NCBI GenBank assembly: GCA_025175895.1
Contig: CM045988.1
Coordinates: 16,831,647-16,895,646 of the forward strand
DNA: 64,000 nucleotides
Reading direction: 5' to 3'
From: Wurfbainia villosa
Lineage: Eukaryota > Streptophyta > Magnoliopsida > Zingiberales > Zingiberaceae
Shown here: positions 1 to 9,716 of the stretch, in pieces
How the letters are laid out: the number at the start of each line of letters is the position of its first letter
Numbering within the stretch: position 1 is the first letter of the stretch
The notes under the pieces: model-generated
What the model saw: the letters and a program-made list of their open reading frames with translations, nothing else
What the model was told of the DNA's origin: nothing
Databases searched by the model: none
Translations under genes and position numbers: made by a program

Positions 1-1077
1 TAGATGCCAAGGAGCTATGGGAAAATTTGGCCAAGCTCCATGAAGAACCCTCCATGGCTCAAGTAGAAAGAGAGCCCGAAGAAGAAGAATCCTCATCCTC
101 ACAAGAAAGTGAGGATTCAAAAGTTGATAGGGGATCAACATCCAGATCTGGATTGGAAGAGGAAGAATAGGTGGAAGAAGCCTCAACCTCTAGGATTGAG
201 GGGGAGGATATTAGGTCATCTTCCATGTCGGAGCAAGAAGAAGAGGAACCATCCACCTCCGATCAAGAAGAAGAACGAGTTCAAACCACCACCACCCTAG
301 GTAACTCAAGCATTCAAATTAAAAATAAAATTCATATTATATGCTTTGAGTGTAGGGAAGTCGAGCACTATAAGAGTAAGTGTACAAAAAGAGTTAAGAA
401 GACTCCACTGGCGCCTAAAAGTCAAGAAAAGTCAAATGAAGTCGGAACCCCAATTAGGAAGAGCAAGGAGCACGTGGTGTGCTTCAAGTGCCAACAATGG
501 GGCCACTATTGGAGTCAATGCCCTAGGAGAAAGAAGAAGCATCACAAGTAGGGGAGGTAAGGCAAACCCTAAGTTAACCTTTAAGTATGCATCTTCGTTA
601 ATTAAAAGGCAAAAACATGCTTTTAATTCACTTGCTATTTCCTATGAACAAAAGCATGTTAGTAGAAATAGATTTTATTATTTAGGAGCTAAAAATGTCT
701 ACCTTAGGAATAAGGAGAAATTTGGGACTAATGTCCCTAGAAAAACCTTACCTAGGGAATCTATTAAGAAAATAGAAGACCACCTAGATTTTAACCCTAA
801 ATGGACTAGAGATATGCCTAGAAAAAACAATGTCCAAAGAATAGATAAAAAAATAAAACATTAGACAATTAGAGTTAGAAAATCAAGCCTTGAGGTCAAG
901 GCTTGAGAAACTTGAAAATACCCTTAGAAATATATAAAATCAAATTCAAGGGTCAAATAGTCAAAGCCTAGGGTCTAGAAGTCAAAGTCAAAGTCCTAGT
1001 AAACAAGAACCATCCAAGGGCAAGCCTAAGCCCAAAAAGACCTATCACAATGTTCCTTTTGATTATGGAACTCAAAC

Positions 1078-2903
1078 TGTTAGTGAAAGCCCTAGAGCCA
1101 ATCATGTGATGATTGTTGTATGGACTTTATTGTATCATATTCCTATTTATAAAGGCATGGTTATTATATTTACTTGTATTGGTGCCAAATAACTAAATAT
1201 AATAATGTCCTTGAGTAGTAGGTTCTTATCTATATCAATCGATTGGTTGAATCGATAATGAGATAATATAGAGAACACTACTCTTAATCATTCCTAGTCG
1301 AGTATTAACATTCAGGGACAATGTTAATGCGTAGAGACTAGCATGTAGGTCAACAAGATGACTTGATCTCACAAGTCATGGATATGAGATATCAAGTTGA
1401 CACATGGGTATGCATTGGAGAATGTATCTTGAATGACGCCATGAGAAAGTATCATGGATCGTTATATGAGTGTCATATACTTTCTCATGTGGCTATTAGT
1501 ATGACTATTAGTCCTTAGACCTGAAGTCACCATGGTTCCCTACATAAGGAGTTGCATACTTTGGCCGTCAAGCGTCACCCGTAAATGGGTGGACTATAAA
1601 AGCGATTCTTGGGTATGTAACAAATTATGCGGAGGATGTGAGTGATGTAGATGGGATCTATCCCTCCTATATGTGAGGTGACATCGATATTCTTGATAGA
1701 GTGAGACCACGAAGTGCATGGCCATGCCCAAATGAGTCAATATGAGATATTGAGCTCATTTGATTAGAGTGAGTCTACTTGGAGTTCAAGATTTAGATTG
1801 TACCGAGGATGACACGGTCTATGCCTCGATTGGTCAATCTAGATGTCAAGGATAGAGGGACATTGTCACATATTGTGAGAGTCACAATTAGTAGTCACAA
1901 AGGTGATGTTGGAGCTCAACATTCTTGTAACTTGGGTAGCAATGATGTGTTGCTAGATACCGCTCATTGCTTATGTTCCTAAATCCATTTAGGGACATTG
2001 CCAATGTTACAAGAACCTATAGGGTCACACACATAAGAGCAATTAGATGGAGATTAGGTTCATATGATGAACCATGAGGATTAGGTTCATGGGATGAACC
2101 AAATTGGATTAAGAGTAATCCAAATTAGACTAATTGAGTTAGACTCAAGTTGATTCAAGTGTTGAATGAGTCTAATTTAGATTTGATTCATCAAATCAAT
2201 TTAAATTAATGAATAGAGATTCATTAAATTAAATTGACTTGAGTCAAGTGATTAGATTTGATCAACCATGGGAGATTAGAGGTCAAGTTTGACTTGACTT
2301 GAGAGGGAAGATGAAAGGTCAAGTTTGACTTGACCAAATGCCATGTCATGATGATGACTTGGCATGGCCGGCCAATGATGATGCTCCACATCATCATTGA
2401 CTTGGTCAATTGGTGCCACATCATGAGGGAGACCAAGGGTCATGGGAGTTACATGCATGCATGTAACCCCCCTTCCATGAAGTGGCCGACCACTTTAGGG
2501 GTTATGATGATGAATTCATTTTGGTGAGTTACTCATTCCATCATCTTCTTCCTTGGTGCTTTTCCTCTCAAGCTCTCCCTCTCCTTCCTCATCTTGCCGA
2601 ACCATCCATAGAGTGCTAGCACACTCAAGGGTGAGTTTTCTCCACCTATTGCTTGTGTGGATACCAATAGAGGAGTGTGCACTTGACACTCTCGAGTTCC
2701 GGGGAACTTTTGGACGAGCGGGATAAGCGAAGGGCGTCGCATCGAGGGTAATGATCTCACCTATTAGATCTAAGGTAGATCTAGGAATTTTAGTAAGCAC
2801 ATACATGTTTTATTTTAATATATCTTCGCACGGATCCGTGGCCGGGGATTCCGAGGTTTCCGCAACGCAAAAAGCGGTTTTTACCGCTCAGAAAAACCCA
2901 ACA
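1078..2903 (+). mobile_element. Solo LTR of copia family E, 1826 bp, with perfect 5-bp target duplication CAAAC
   Basis: It starts TGTTAGTGAAAGCCC and ends AAAACCCAACA. CAAAC flanks it on both sides (1073-1077 and 2904-2908). It aligns end to end with the LTR at 57324-59153 in inverted orientation. No internal retrotransposon sequence is present, so this is what remains after recombination between two LTRs. A TATA-like box, CTATAAAAG, lies near 1594, putting U3 at about 1078-1620 and R/U5 in the rest. It interrupts the A1 gag after the codons for FDYGTQ. Confidence 0.92.
2338..2366 (+). repeat. Imperfect hairpin in the family E LTR
   Basis: ATGCCATGTCAT and ATGACTTGGCAT form near-complementary arms. 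The same structure is kept in the family E LTR at about 57860-57886. By position it is downstream of the TATA-like box, so it would be in the transcript. GTCAAGTTTGACTTGAC near-palindromes adjoin it at 2281-2335. Confidence 0.5.
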
Positions 2904-3191
2904 CAAACTAGGTCTAGGAAGACCAAGGTTACTAGGGAAGTCATCCCTAAGGGTAACCAAGGTGTGTGCCTAGTGGCTAGGGTTTCAAGGAAACCAAGGC
3001 AAGCCACTAAGAAGATTACAAGGGGAGTTACCCCTAGAGTTAACCTAGGCAAGACCACAATGACCAAGGCTACCAAGCCTAGAAGGGTCATTAGGAGGGT
3101 ATCTAGGGTGGTTATCCCTAAGAAATACCTAATTAACCCAAGGAGCTCAAATAGGTTTTGGGTTACTAAGAGCGTGATCGATTCACGCTAG

Positions 3192-5046
3192 ATGGGTTTA
3201 GGTGTGTCAACCTTGATTGGAAGGGTAGTTAACCCAACCATAGCAAAGTTGGCACTTTAGGATATTTTCAAGGTTATGGATACCTTGGAAATAGGTTTGA
3301 GGATGTGCCAATATATTTTTGGGATTATGAAAAATCAATCAAATTGACACAAATTAGGTTTAGAGGTCTTAGTGTGCCATTTTGGGTTTTTGGCACACTT
3401 TGGGAGGTAAGTAATAATATGGCAAAATGGGCAAAATATTATCAAATGGAAATTAATGCTAAAATTTAGGTATTATATACCTTATATTTTATTTGCCATG
3501 CTTTGTTTTCCATTTAGCATGCCATGACATCATATCTACATTTAATCATTTAATATGTCATGATCATGTTTAGGTTATGTCTTAATGTCATGTATGCTTA
3601 AGTTATATCATATGCTATGACATCATGATCATTGACCATGCTTAATTAATGTTATAATTTATGCCATGATCATTCATGTATTTAATTTGATTAAAATTGA
3701 TTTAAGGACTATGGCATGACTTGGAGTCCCATGTATATGGGAATCAAGTAGAGTTGCCTTAGAAAATGCATGAAACCCTAGATTAGGATGAACAAAACCC
3801 ACATCTCACATTACATTGACGTGTATGTGTATTGATATACCCTAGATACATGTGAGATGCTAGGATATGAGTTGATTTCAAGATGCATGGTTTTTGCATC
3901 TAGATGAACTAAAACTCATCTTATATTTTTAATGGATCATTGGAAAAGCTTATGTTCAAGTCATGTACATTAATCCCAAGGAATATGATCCAATATAAGG
4001 TTTTAAAAACATTTTAAAATCACTTTAGAAAACCTTGGTGAAGTCTATCTTTTGATAGCAATCACCATTGATGAAGTTGATACAAAGTAGGGCTAAAACA
4101 TTGAAAATTTCAATGGTTTTGAACTTTGTATCAATCTCATTATTTTGTGGGTATATTATTTTTCAAATATTTTCCCCCTATAGTGTGTGGCATAAGTAAT
4201 GTGTGGTCAAATTTTCATGATTTTTTGAATTTTCTAGAATTACTTATGCATTTCTAAAGATGGTATGAAATTGTCATTTCGACAAAATCAGAAACCAGTC
4301 ACCTCGACTGGAGCTATTTTCACTCCATTGGAAGCCTTTTTTCAATCGACTGATGCATAGTTCTGTCGGCTGTTAACTGACCCAGTCGACTGCCAGGCCT
4401 AATTTCGAGTAAACAAGGTTGTTTAGCTCAATTTCAGCTATGGTAAGATTCCCTAACCACTCCTAACCCTAGGATATGCTTTAGGAAGCATTAGAAAGGG
4501 TGAAAATCCATTGAATATAGATTAGGAGAGTTTTTAGGGTGATGTATCAATTTTAAGGTGTGTAAACGTTCATGTTTGAATTTTTGCCCTTAATTTTGAT
4601 GGTTTAGAGTTCCTATAGGCTTAGGGACTTCCTAAGGACATTGTTGGTGCAATGGTTAAGGGGGAGCAAGCCTTTAGGGGGAGGTATCCATCATGGGATG
4701 ATGGATATTATTTTTCCTCATGAGAGGGAAAAATGGGAATTTGAGATATCCAATTTGGAAATTGGGAGAGTTTATAGGATTGCCTCTCTTGAGTTATATG
4801 AGACTTATCATTAAGAAGATTGAGGGCATCCTAGGTGTTTTTGGACCAAGGGGGAGAATGTAAGATCTCATTGGATATGAGACATTGACCTCCTTATGGA
4901 GAACATTTTTGATATTAGTCAAAAAGCGGGAGAATTTATGGGGAGAAGTTATGGGATTACCAATTTGGGAAAATTGGTAAGGAGATTTGAGCTAGTGTTC
5001 TAACTCAAAGGTATATGGTTTTGTCAAACATCGAAAAGGGGGAGAT
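3192..5046 (+). other. Noncoding 3' internal region of A1 with repeated PPT-like tracts
   Basis: AT-rich DNA without a long open frame. It is collinear with 16915-18757 (minus) in A2 and almost the same length (1855 against 1843 bp). Purine tracts of the form AAGGGGGAG occur near 4658, 4674, 4850 and 4925, before the final one at 5033-5046. A small group of GTCGACTG-like palindromes lies at 4290-4400. I see no remnant of pol here. Confidence 0.65.
5033..5046 (+). promoter_or_regulatory. Polypurine tract of A1 (plus-strand primer site)
   Basis: GAAAAGGGGGAGAT lies directly against the TG that starts the 3' LTR, the expected position of the primer for second-strand synthesis. Confidence 0.85.
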
Positions 5047-6552
5047 TGTTGGTGCAATCGGCCCAGCTCACGATTGACCGGACTCGATTCTGACTCAAGC
5101 GATGTTTTGATGTTCGACAAAATGTATGACAATGTGATTGTCATGGTAAAGTCCAAGTCATGGGTACTTGACATGGAAAGTCCAAGTGGGATACTTGGCA
5201 TTTAGGAAAGTCCAACATGGGTTGGCGAGGGAAAGTCCAAGCTTGAGTCTTGGCATTTGGAAAGTCCAACATGGGTTAGCAAGTAAAGTCCAAGGGTGTA
5301 GTCTTGGCGGTAAAAGTCCAATTCATGGGTACTTGGCATTTGAAAAGTCCAATTGGAATATTGGCGACGTAAAGTCCAAGGGTGGAGTCTTGGCAGCATA
5401 AGTCCAATGGTTGACGGCGTAAAGTCCAAGAGGAGTCTTGACAATGTAAGCCCAATGTGACTTGGCGGTGTAGACCACATTAGCATGACAATAGCTGATT
5501 GAAGCACCTGAAGGCTAGCGTATGGATGAACAAGTCATGGATGACTTGGAGGGATCCGATAGGTGTGAGGCTGACGGAGGTGGCTAAAAGGCTTAGGTCT
5601 AGGCTAAGGGTGGTCTAGCAAGTATGGGGGCACCATACTTGGGGTTAAAACCTCATGAATGAGGTTATTAGTCGACTGATATTATTATTAGTTGACTGGT
5701 GTGAGTGACTACGACTGAGCGGCAGCCACAAACGCAAGGGCGCCTTGACTAGAGGCCAAATCGAGGCGGTGCCTTGACTGCCTTCAACTAGCAGCCAAAA
5801 CTATAAGGCGCCAGTCGAGGCAGCGCCTCGACTGGACTCGACTAAGGTTGAGTAAATGCCACAGACGCGATGCAGGCTCGATCAGCGACTCGACTACTTG
5901 TGCATTAGTCGACTGATGTGCATTATTAGTCGACTGATGATGTATCCGTTGGACTTATCCAACGTGGATCATGCCGTTATGAGATAATGGCTACAGGGGC
6001 AGTCGACTGATGGTCCCGATCAGTCGACTGATAAGCAGAATCCAACCCAAGGAGCAGCTTTAAAGGGAGCTCGAAAAGGAGGGATTTGGCATCGGTTCTT
6101 GAGGAGTTTTGGGGCGATTTGTTGCTGTAAATTAGGGTCTCCAAGTGCAATTCAAGCAACCACAAAGCAAGCATCCAAGTTCACAATTGTAAAGTGTTTC
6201 TTTACTTGTATTTGTGTAGTTTACTTGTATTATCTTTTATTTGTGTTCATTACTATTGCAATACATTGTACGAGGTTTCTCCACCTCCGATTTGTAGTCG
6301 AGAAGGAGCTTATGTGATTAGTGGTGTGTGTTTGCATCGCTAGGGCTTTTAGAGTCCAATCCGTGGAGTAGGAACCATACTGTTCCGAACCACGTTATAT
6401 TTGGTGTTGTGCTTGTATTCTTGTTGTATTTGTTTTATTATTGTATATTCCACTGCGTATAACAAGTTTTGTAGTAAGCACGCAATCGAGTTCCAATCGA
6501 GCGATGACAATGCTATTCACCCCCGCCTCTAGCGGGTGCAACGTTCCTAACA
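5047..6552 (+). repeat. 3' LTR of A1 (1506 bp)
   Basis: Starts TGTTGGTGCAATCGG and ends GTTCCTAACA. It is homologous to the A2 LTRs (15419-16914 and 20513-21968). U3 carries the AAGTCCAA array (5140-5470) and five exact GTCGACTGAT palindrome cores, at 5671, 5908, 5929, 6002 and 6023. A weak TATA-like CTTTAAAGGG lies at 6058-6067; A2 has TTTAAAAGG in the same place. R/U5 follows. Confidence 0.9.
5140..5470 (+). repeat. Degenerate array of about 11-12 AAAGTCCAA...CTTGGC units in U3
   Basis: AAGTCCAA recurs roughly every 25-45 bases and is usually followed by CTTGGC or TTGGCA, so each unit contains a CCAAG/CTTGG inverted pair. The same array is in both A2 LTRs (about 16460-16815 and 21520-21860) with shifted unit edges. 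It is a tandem U3 enhancer-like array, not a CRISPR: the units are degenerate and there are no uniform spacers. Confidence 0.7.
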
Positions 6553-7000
6553 CTAGCAACACCACAAAAGAGAGCTAGGCCAAGAAAGGTTTTCGGCCAA
6601 GAAGAAGAAGAAGGAAAACAAAGGCAATTTCACTAGATCTCTTCATTATCCAAAGCCCCCTTTTTATATTCATCCCATGAATATGAAAGGTTTCATCCAA
6701 CCCTTGGTTTTCCCTCTTTAATGCAAGATTAATCCACATTAATCACGCATGGAAGAAGGTTTCATTCATGCATGAAAAGAGGTTTCATACAACCCTTGTT
6801 TTTCCCTTTTCAATGCATGATTAATCCATATTAATCAAGCATGATGAATTCATACCATTCAAATTGATTTGAGTCTAAATGTAAGATATCGAAATAAAAT
6901 AAAATAAACATGATTAGGGATTTATTTTATGCATAACATTGACTTAATGTTAAATGGGATTAAGTGGATCTAGGTTTAAGTCCTATAGGGGTTTTAAACC
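6553..7000 (-). mobile_element. Truncated older LTR fragment (U3 plus start of R), minus orientation
   Basis: Read on the minus strand, there is an AT-rich U3-like stretch, a TATA box (6661-6668) and a short leader with TTCTTCTTCTTC, cut off by the insertion of A1. A local duplication of about 90 bases (6688-6760 and 6780-6850, both with GGTTTCAT...CAACCCTTG and a following TTAATC-rich part) lies just upstream of the TATA box. I could not fix the outer end or find a partner LTR, so the family is unknown. Confidence 0.4.
6661..6668 (-). promoter_or_regulatory. TATA box of the truncated LTR
   Basis: TATAAAAA on the minus strand, with GC-richer sequence directly downstream. Confidence 0.4.
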
Positions 7001-7477
7001 CAACCCGATATGAAAAACCTGATCCGCTTACTTCCCATTAACGCGCAGCCCTTATTATTTCCGTTCTCTCATTTCTCACCGCGATTTTATTTCCCGAATG
7101 TTTTCCCCCATTCGCGATTCTCCTCCTCTCTTCCGAAATGCGCAACTACGACTCTTCTTCTATTCTCCTCCCGATCCCAAATCCTCACTGCAAGCTATCC
7201 CCGAGTTGGTCCACCCTCCACTACTCTCCTTCCCAGTGATTTCGGCAGATTGCCACTGCTCTACAAGTCGCCGATCATCCAGATGGAGGCATGGATCTAA
7301 CGACCAACATCGTTCTTCACTGGGATGATTTCAGATCTGGATCACCGCCTACTCCTCGTCGTCGCCCTTCCCTATTCCCAGTCGCCGTCTGATTCACCAG
7401 GTCTCGCGATACATTGATCCTTGTGAACTGTAGATGTCGTCATTGTGCATATCGCTAGTGTTGTCTGCCACTGCTAG
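7001..7477. other. CT-rich leader-like host DNA left of element B1
   Basis: A pyrimidine-rich stretch with higher GC than its surroundings, resembling a plant 5' UTR/first exon or an LTR leader. A 96-codon frame at 7010-7300 has no recognisable domain and I do not call it a gene. The sequence is interrupted at 7477 by B1 and resumes at 23463. Confidence 0.35.
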
Positions 7478-8024
7478 TGTTGGATTTTCAGCACTGCGGC
7501 GAGTGTGTATTCGAACATGTTTCGTAAACATGTGCACAGCGGAAGAATTAAAAAGTAATAAATCTAATTTATTACAATACACACCTCACGCATGCAAAGT
7601 ATAATATGTGTAGATATAATCGCAATTTCAAATTTTACAATAAAAGGAAATTATGCAAGTAATACCTGACGTATCACGTGCAGCGGGAATGACATCAACC
7701 GGAGCAACTCTCGCTATAATTGCCCTATCCGTATCCATGGCGAGTATAGTCGGGATAGCTTCACCAAGCTACAAGACTCATCTTCATAGGAGTCACTAGC
7801 CTCGTGTCGAAGACGATGTGATCGAGAGAAGATCACAATCCAAATCAAAATTCGGATTCGAAAATGAGTCCCCAAAACTCGCTTCTCCGAAGAGGTATTC
7901 GTCAATCGATTAACGAATCCTTGGTCGTCCACCTATGAGGATCACAGGAGATCGAATCTCCGGCAAGGTATCCACTGTCGGAGCTCCAAACTTCATCCAA
8001 ATGACACTCCGACACGAAAGGAAA

Positions 8025-8052
8025 CAAGCTGTCCAGAAAACTGGACAGCTTG
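8025..8052 (-). repeat. Perfect 12-bp hairpin in the B1 LTR leader
   Basis: Two 12-base arms with a 4-base loop. Counterparts are at 15244-15269, 43181-43206 and 50553-50578. The one in the B1 5' LTR has decayed by one mismatch and one GT pair. Confidence 0.8.
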
Positions 8053-8284
8053 GTGGAGGATTTGCGCCGACCCAAAGGAGAAAGGCGGCTGCACCTTGGT
8101 CACCATAGCCGAGGGATGTTGCCGGAGGGTCACCGGCAACAGCAAGTGGCCGATGGCAGCTGGTGGCAGCAGCTGCAAGAGGTGGTGGCGTGGAGACCTT
8201 GGGCGGCGACAAGGAGAAGAGAGGGAAAGGAGAGGAGAAGTATTTCCCAAAATAAACTTAGGGCTCTCCAAAAACCTAACCGCA

Positions 8285-8292
8285 TTTTTATA
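8285..8292 (-). promoter_or_regulatory. TATA box of the B1 3' LTR
   Basis: CTATAAAAA on the minus strand (plus TTTTTATA). It matches the position of TATAAAAT in B2, about 230 bases upstream of the first hairpin. Confidence 0.6.
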
Positions 8293-9716
8293 GAGCCCGT
8301 GTTTCTTAACCATTAAAAACACTTCTCCTTAGAGTTATTGGTCCATAACCAAAACTCGTTAACCCGCTCCAATAACTTAAGTTAAATAAACTGAACCGAG
8401 TTGGTCTAATTTAAGTTAAAACGAACCGAACCAACTTTGGTTCATTCGTTTAAAACAAACCAAACCCATTTGGTTTACTCTTTACCATTGGATTAGAACC
8501 AAACCAATTTGGTTCATCCATTATGTCTTCATAAGACTTGGCCCATCTATGCTTCCATTGCGACTGAAACAATTTCATTCTCGCTACATGTGGTCCAACC
8601 AAATCTAGTTTCTCTCGATCTAAGAATCTCATTCTCAAGCTCGTTTTAAATCCTTCGAATTACACTTGTTGTGCGTGTGACTAAATAGGTTCTCAGTTTA
8701 TGTTGGCCGTCTATAATTAACCATTAATTATAGAACGATCTTGAGTGGCACCTAGTAGTACATCATGATCCCCAATTAACCGAAAAATCAACGGTTGATC
8801 CAAAACCATTTCTAAAACCCTTCAGTAACTATAATGAATCGTGCCCCATTCCCTTCACTCATCTTATACCCACTTGGTTCAGGACATGGTCTATAGTGTC
8901 AGTCCCCACTAGGTTGACTACGTCACATCTAGCCCAAGTATCATTTTATCGTCCTATGGATTCTAGTCACTGCACATGTATCCAAGAGTACCTTACTCTA
9001 AACATGTAATGCTTTGGCCAAAGACTTTAGTAACAATCAGAGGAGAGGCCATGGGTATACATCTCCTCGCAAGGAGTGGTGAATCCTTTATAGGCTATTC
9101 AAACACCTTTGGGCATTTCGACTTATACCCAATCATCCAGGGTCCACATCTCCTTGGAGATGCTTGCTTAAGATGTCAAAGCATAAGTCTCTATGACCAA
9201 GATGGCTTGAATACCGCAAGTCAAAGGAACATCACACTTAAGCTGCAGTAAGAACTTCATTGACAAATCCATATATGAAGAGAACCATATGAAGTCTTAC
9301 AGCTGGTCACTCCAATGAACTAGTTACCATAACTAGCATCCACAATTATCTCCGGACATCACAATGTCTCCAACTAGTGAGAATCAACTGCTTGAATACA
9401 CCAAAGAGTATACCTCGTGCTAGTCTCGATAGAATTGATGGTGGCCAAATCATCAATTCATCGACTAGGGATAATTCCAATACATCACAATTACACATAT
9501 AGAGATACTCACTAGTTGTGATCCAATCACAAATTCTCTCATGCTGTGAATCGTATTGTGGACATTCAGTAAATGAGTTTAAGATCTAATCAAATACATG
9601 AAAATATGTATACTCAAATAGTGAATCTTCATTTATCAAATAAATGGTACAACCATAAGGTGATTGCCTTAGGACACCTCTCATATATTACTAACAAACT
9701 CTCACTTGGTCTAATG

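Larger units (their letters stand above)
3..3191 (+). pseudogene. gag of element A1, broken by stops, a frameshift and a solo LTR
   Basis: A nucleocapsid-type Gag, recognisable by two CX2CX4HX4C zinc knuckles at 342-383 and 480-521, separated by a lysine-rich spacer. The frame is open from base 3. It has a TAG at 168-170, stops at 551 and continues one frame over from about 540 to 864. A glutamate/serine-rich acidic stretch precedes the knuckles and a basic, coiled-coil-prone stretch follows. The frame is then split by the insertion at 1078-2903. The C-terminal basic repeat (KTKVTREVIPKG and similar) resumes at 2904 and ends with NRFWVTKSVIDSR and a TAG at 3189-3191. Removing the insertion rejoins the segments that are contiguous in A2. 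No protease motif follows. It is a dead gene. Confidence 0.75.
1..6552 (+). mobile_element. Element A1: gag-only Sirevirus-like LTR retrotransposon, 5' end outside the window
   Basis: The window opens inside the gag frame. After gag (to 3191) comes about 1.85 kb of noncoding DNA, a polypurine tract and a 1506-bp LTR ending at 6552. The layout matches element A2 (15419-21968, minus), which is complete, so A1 is a second copy of that family. No protease, integrase, reverse transcriptase or RNase H is visible between gag and LTR, so it would need enzymes from another element. The two zinc knuckles, several PPT-like tracts and palindrome-rich LTR are traits I associate with Sireviruses. The 5-bp target duplication would be CTAGC (6553-6557); its partner lies outside. 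A solo LTR of another family sits in gag. Confidence 0.8.
7478..9696 (-). repeat. 3' LTR of B1 (2219 bp)
   Basis: On the plus strand it runs from TGTTGGATTTTCAGCAC to TTACTAACA, the inverse of the B2 LTR. The TATA box is at 8285-8292 (minus). The transcribed part (7740-8055) holds a series of hairpins; the clearest is CAAGCTGTCCAG-AAAA-CTGGACAGCTTG at 8025-8052. The polypurine tract CCAAGTGAGAGT lies at 9697-9708 on the minus strand. Confidence 0.88.

Noticed and set aside
3192..5046. An env-like gene after gag in A1
   Set aside because: No long frame, signal peptide or membrane segment; A2 is also noncoding here.
5140..5470. Regular-looking repeat arrays (also 32150-32400, 36547-36850) as CRISPR
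   Set aside because: Units vary, there are no unique spacers of equal length, no cas genes are present, and the setting is a plant retrotransposon LTR.
7010..7300. A 96-codon frame as a host gene
   Set aside because: No recognisable domain, pyrimidine-rich composition gives Ser/Pro/Leu runs, and the sequence ends at an insertion.
8976..9251. A 91-codon frame on the plus strand in the B1 LTR, with counterparts in B2 (49349-49624 minus, 41975-42211 minus)
   Set aside because: It is antisense to the element in U3. Differences between copies are mostly amino-acid changing and one copy is broken, so conservation follows LTR homology, not a protein.
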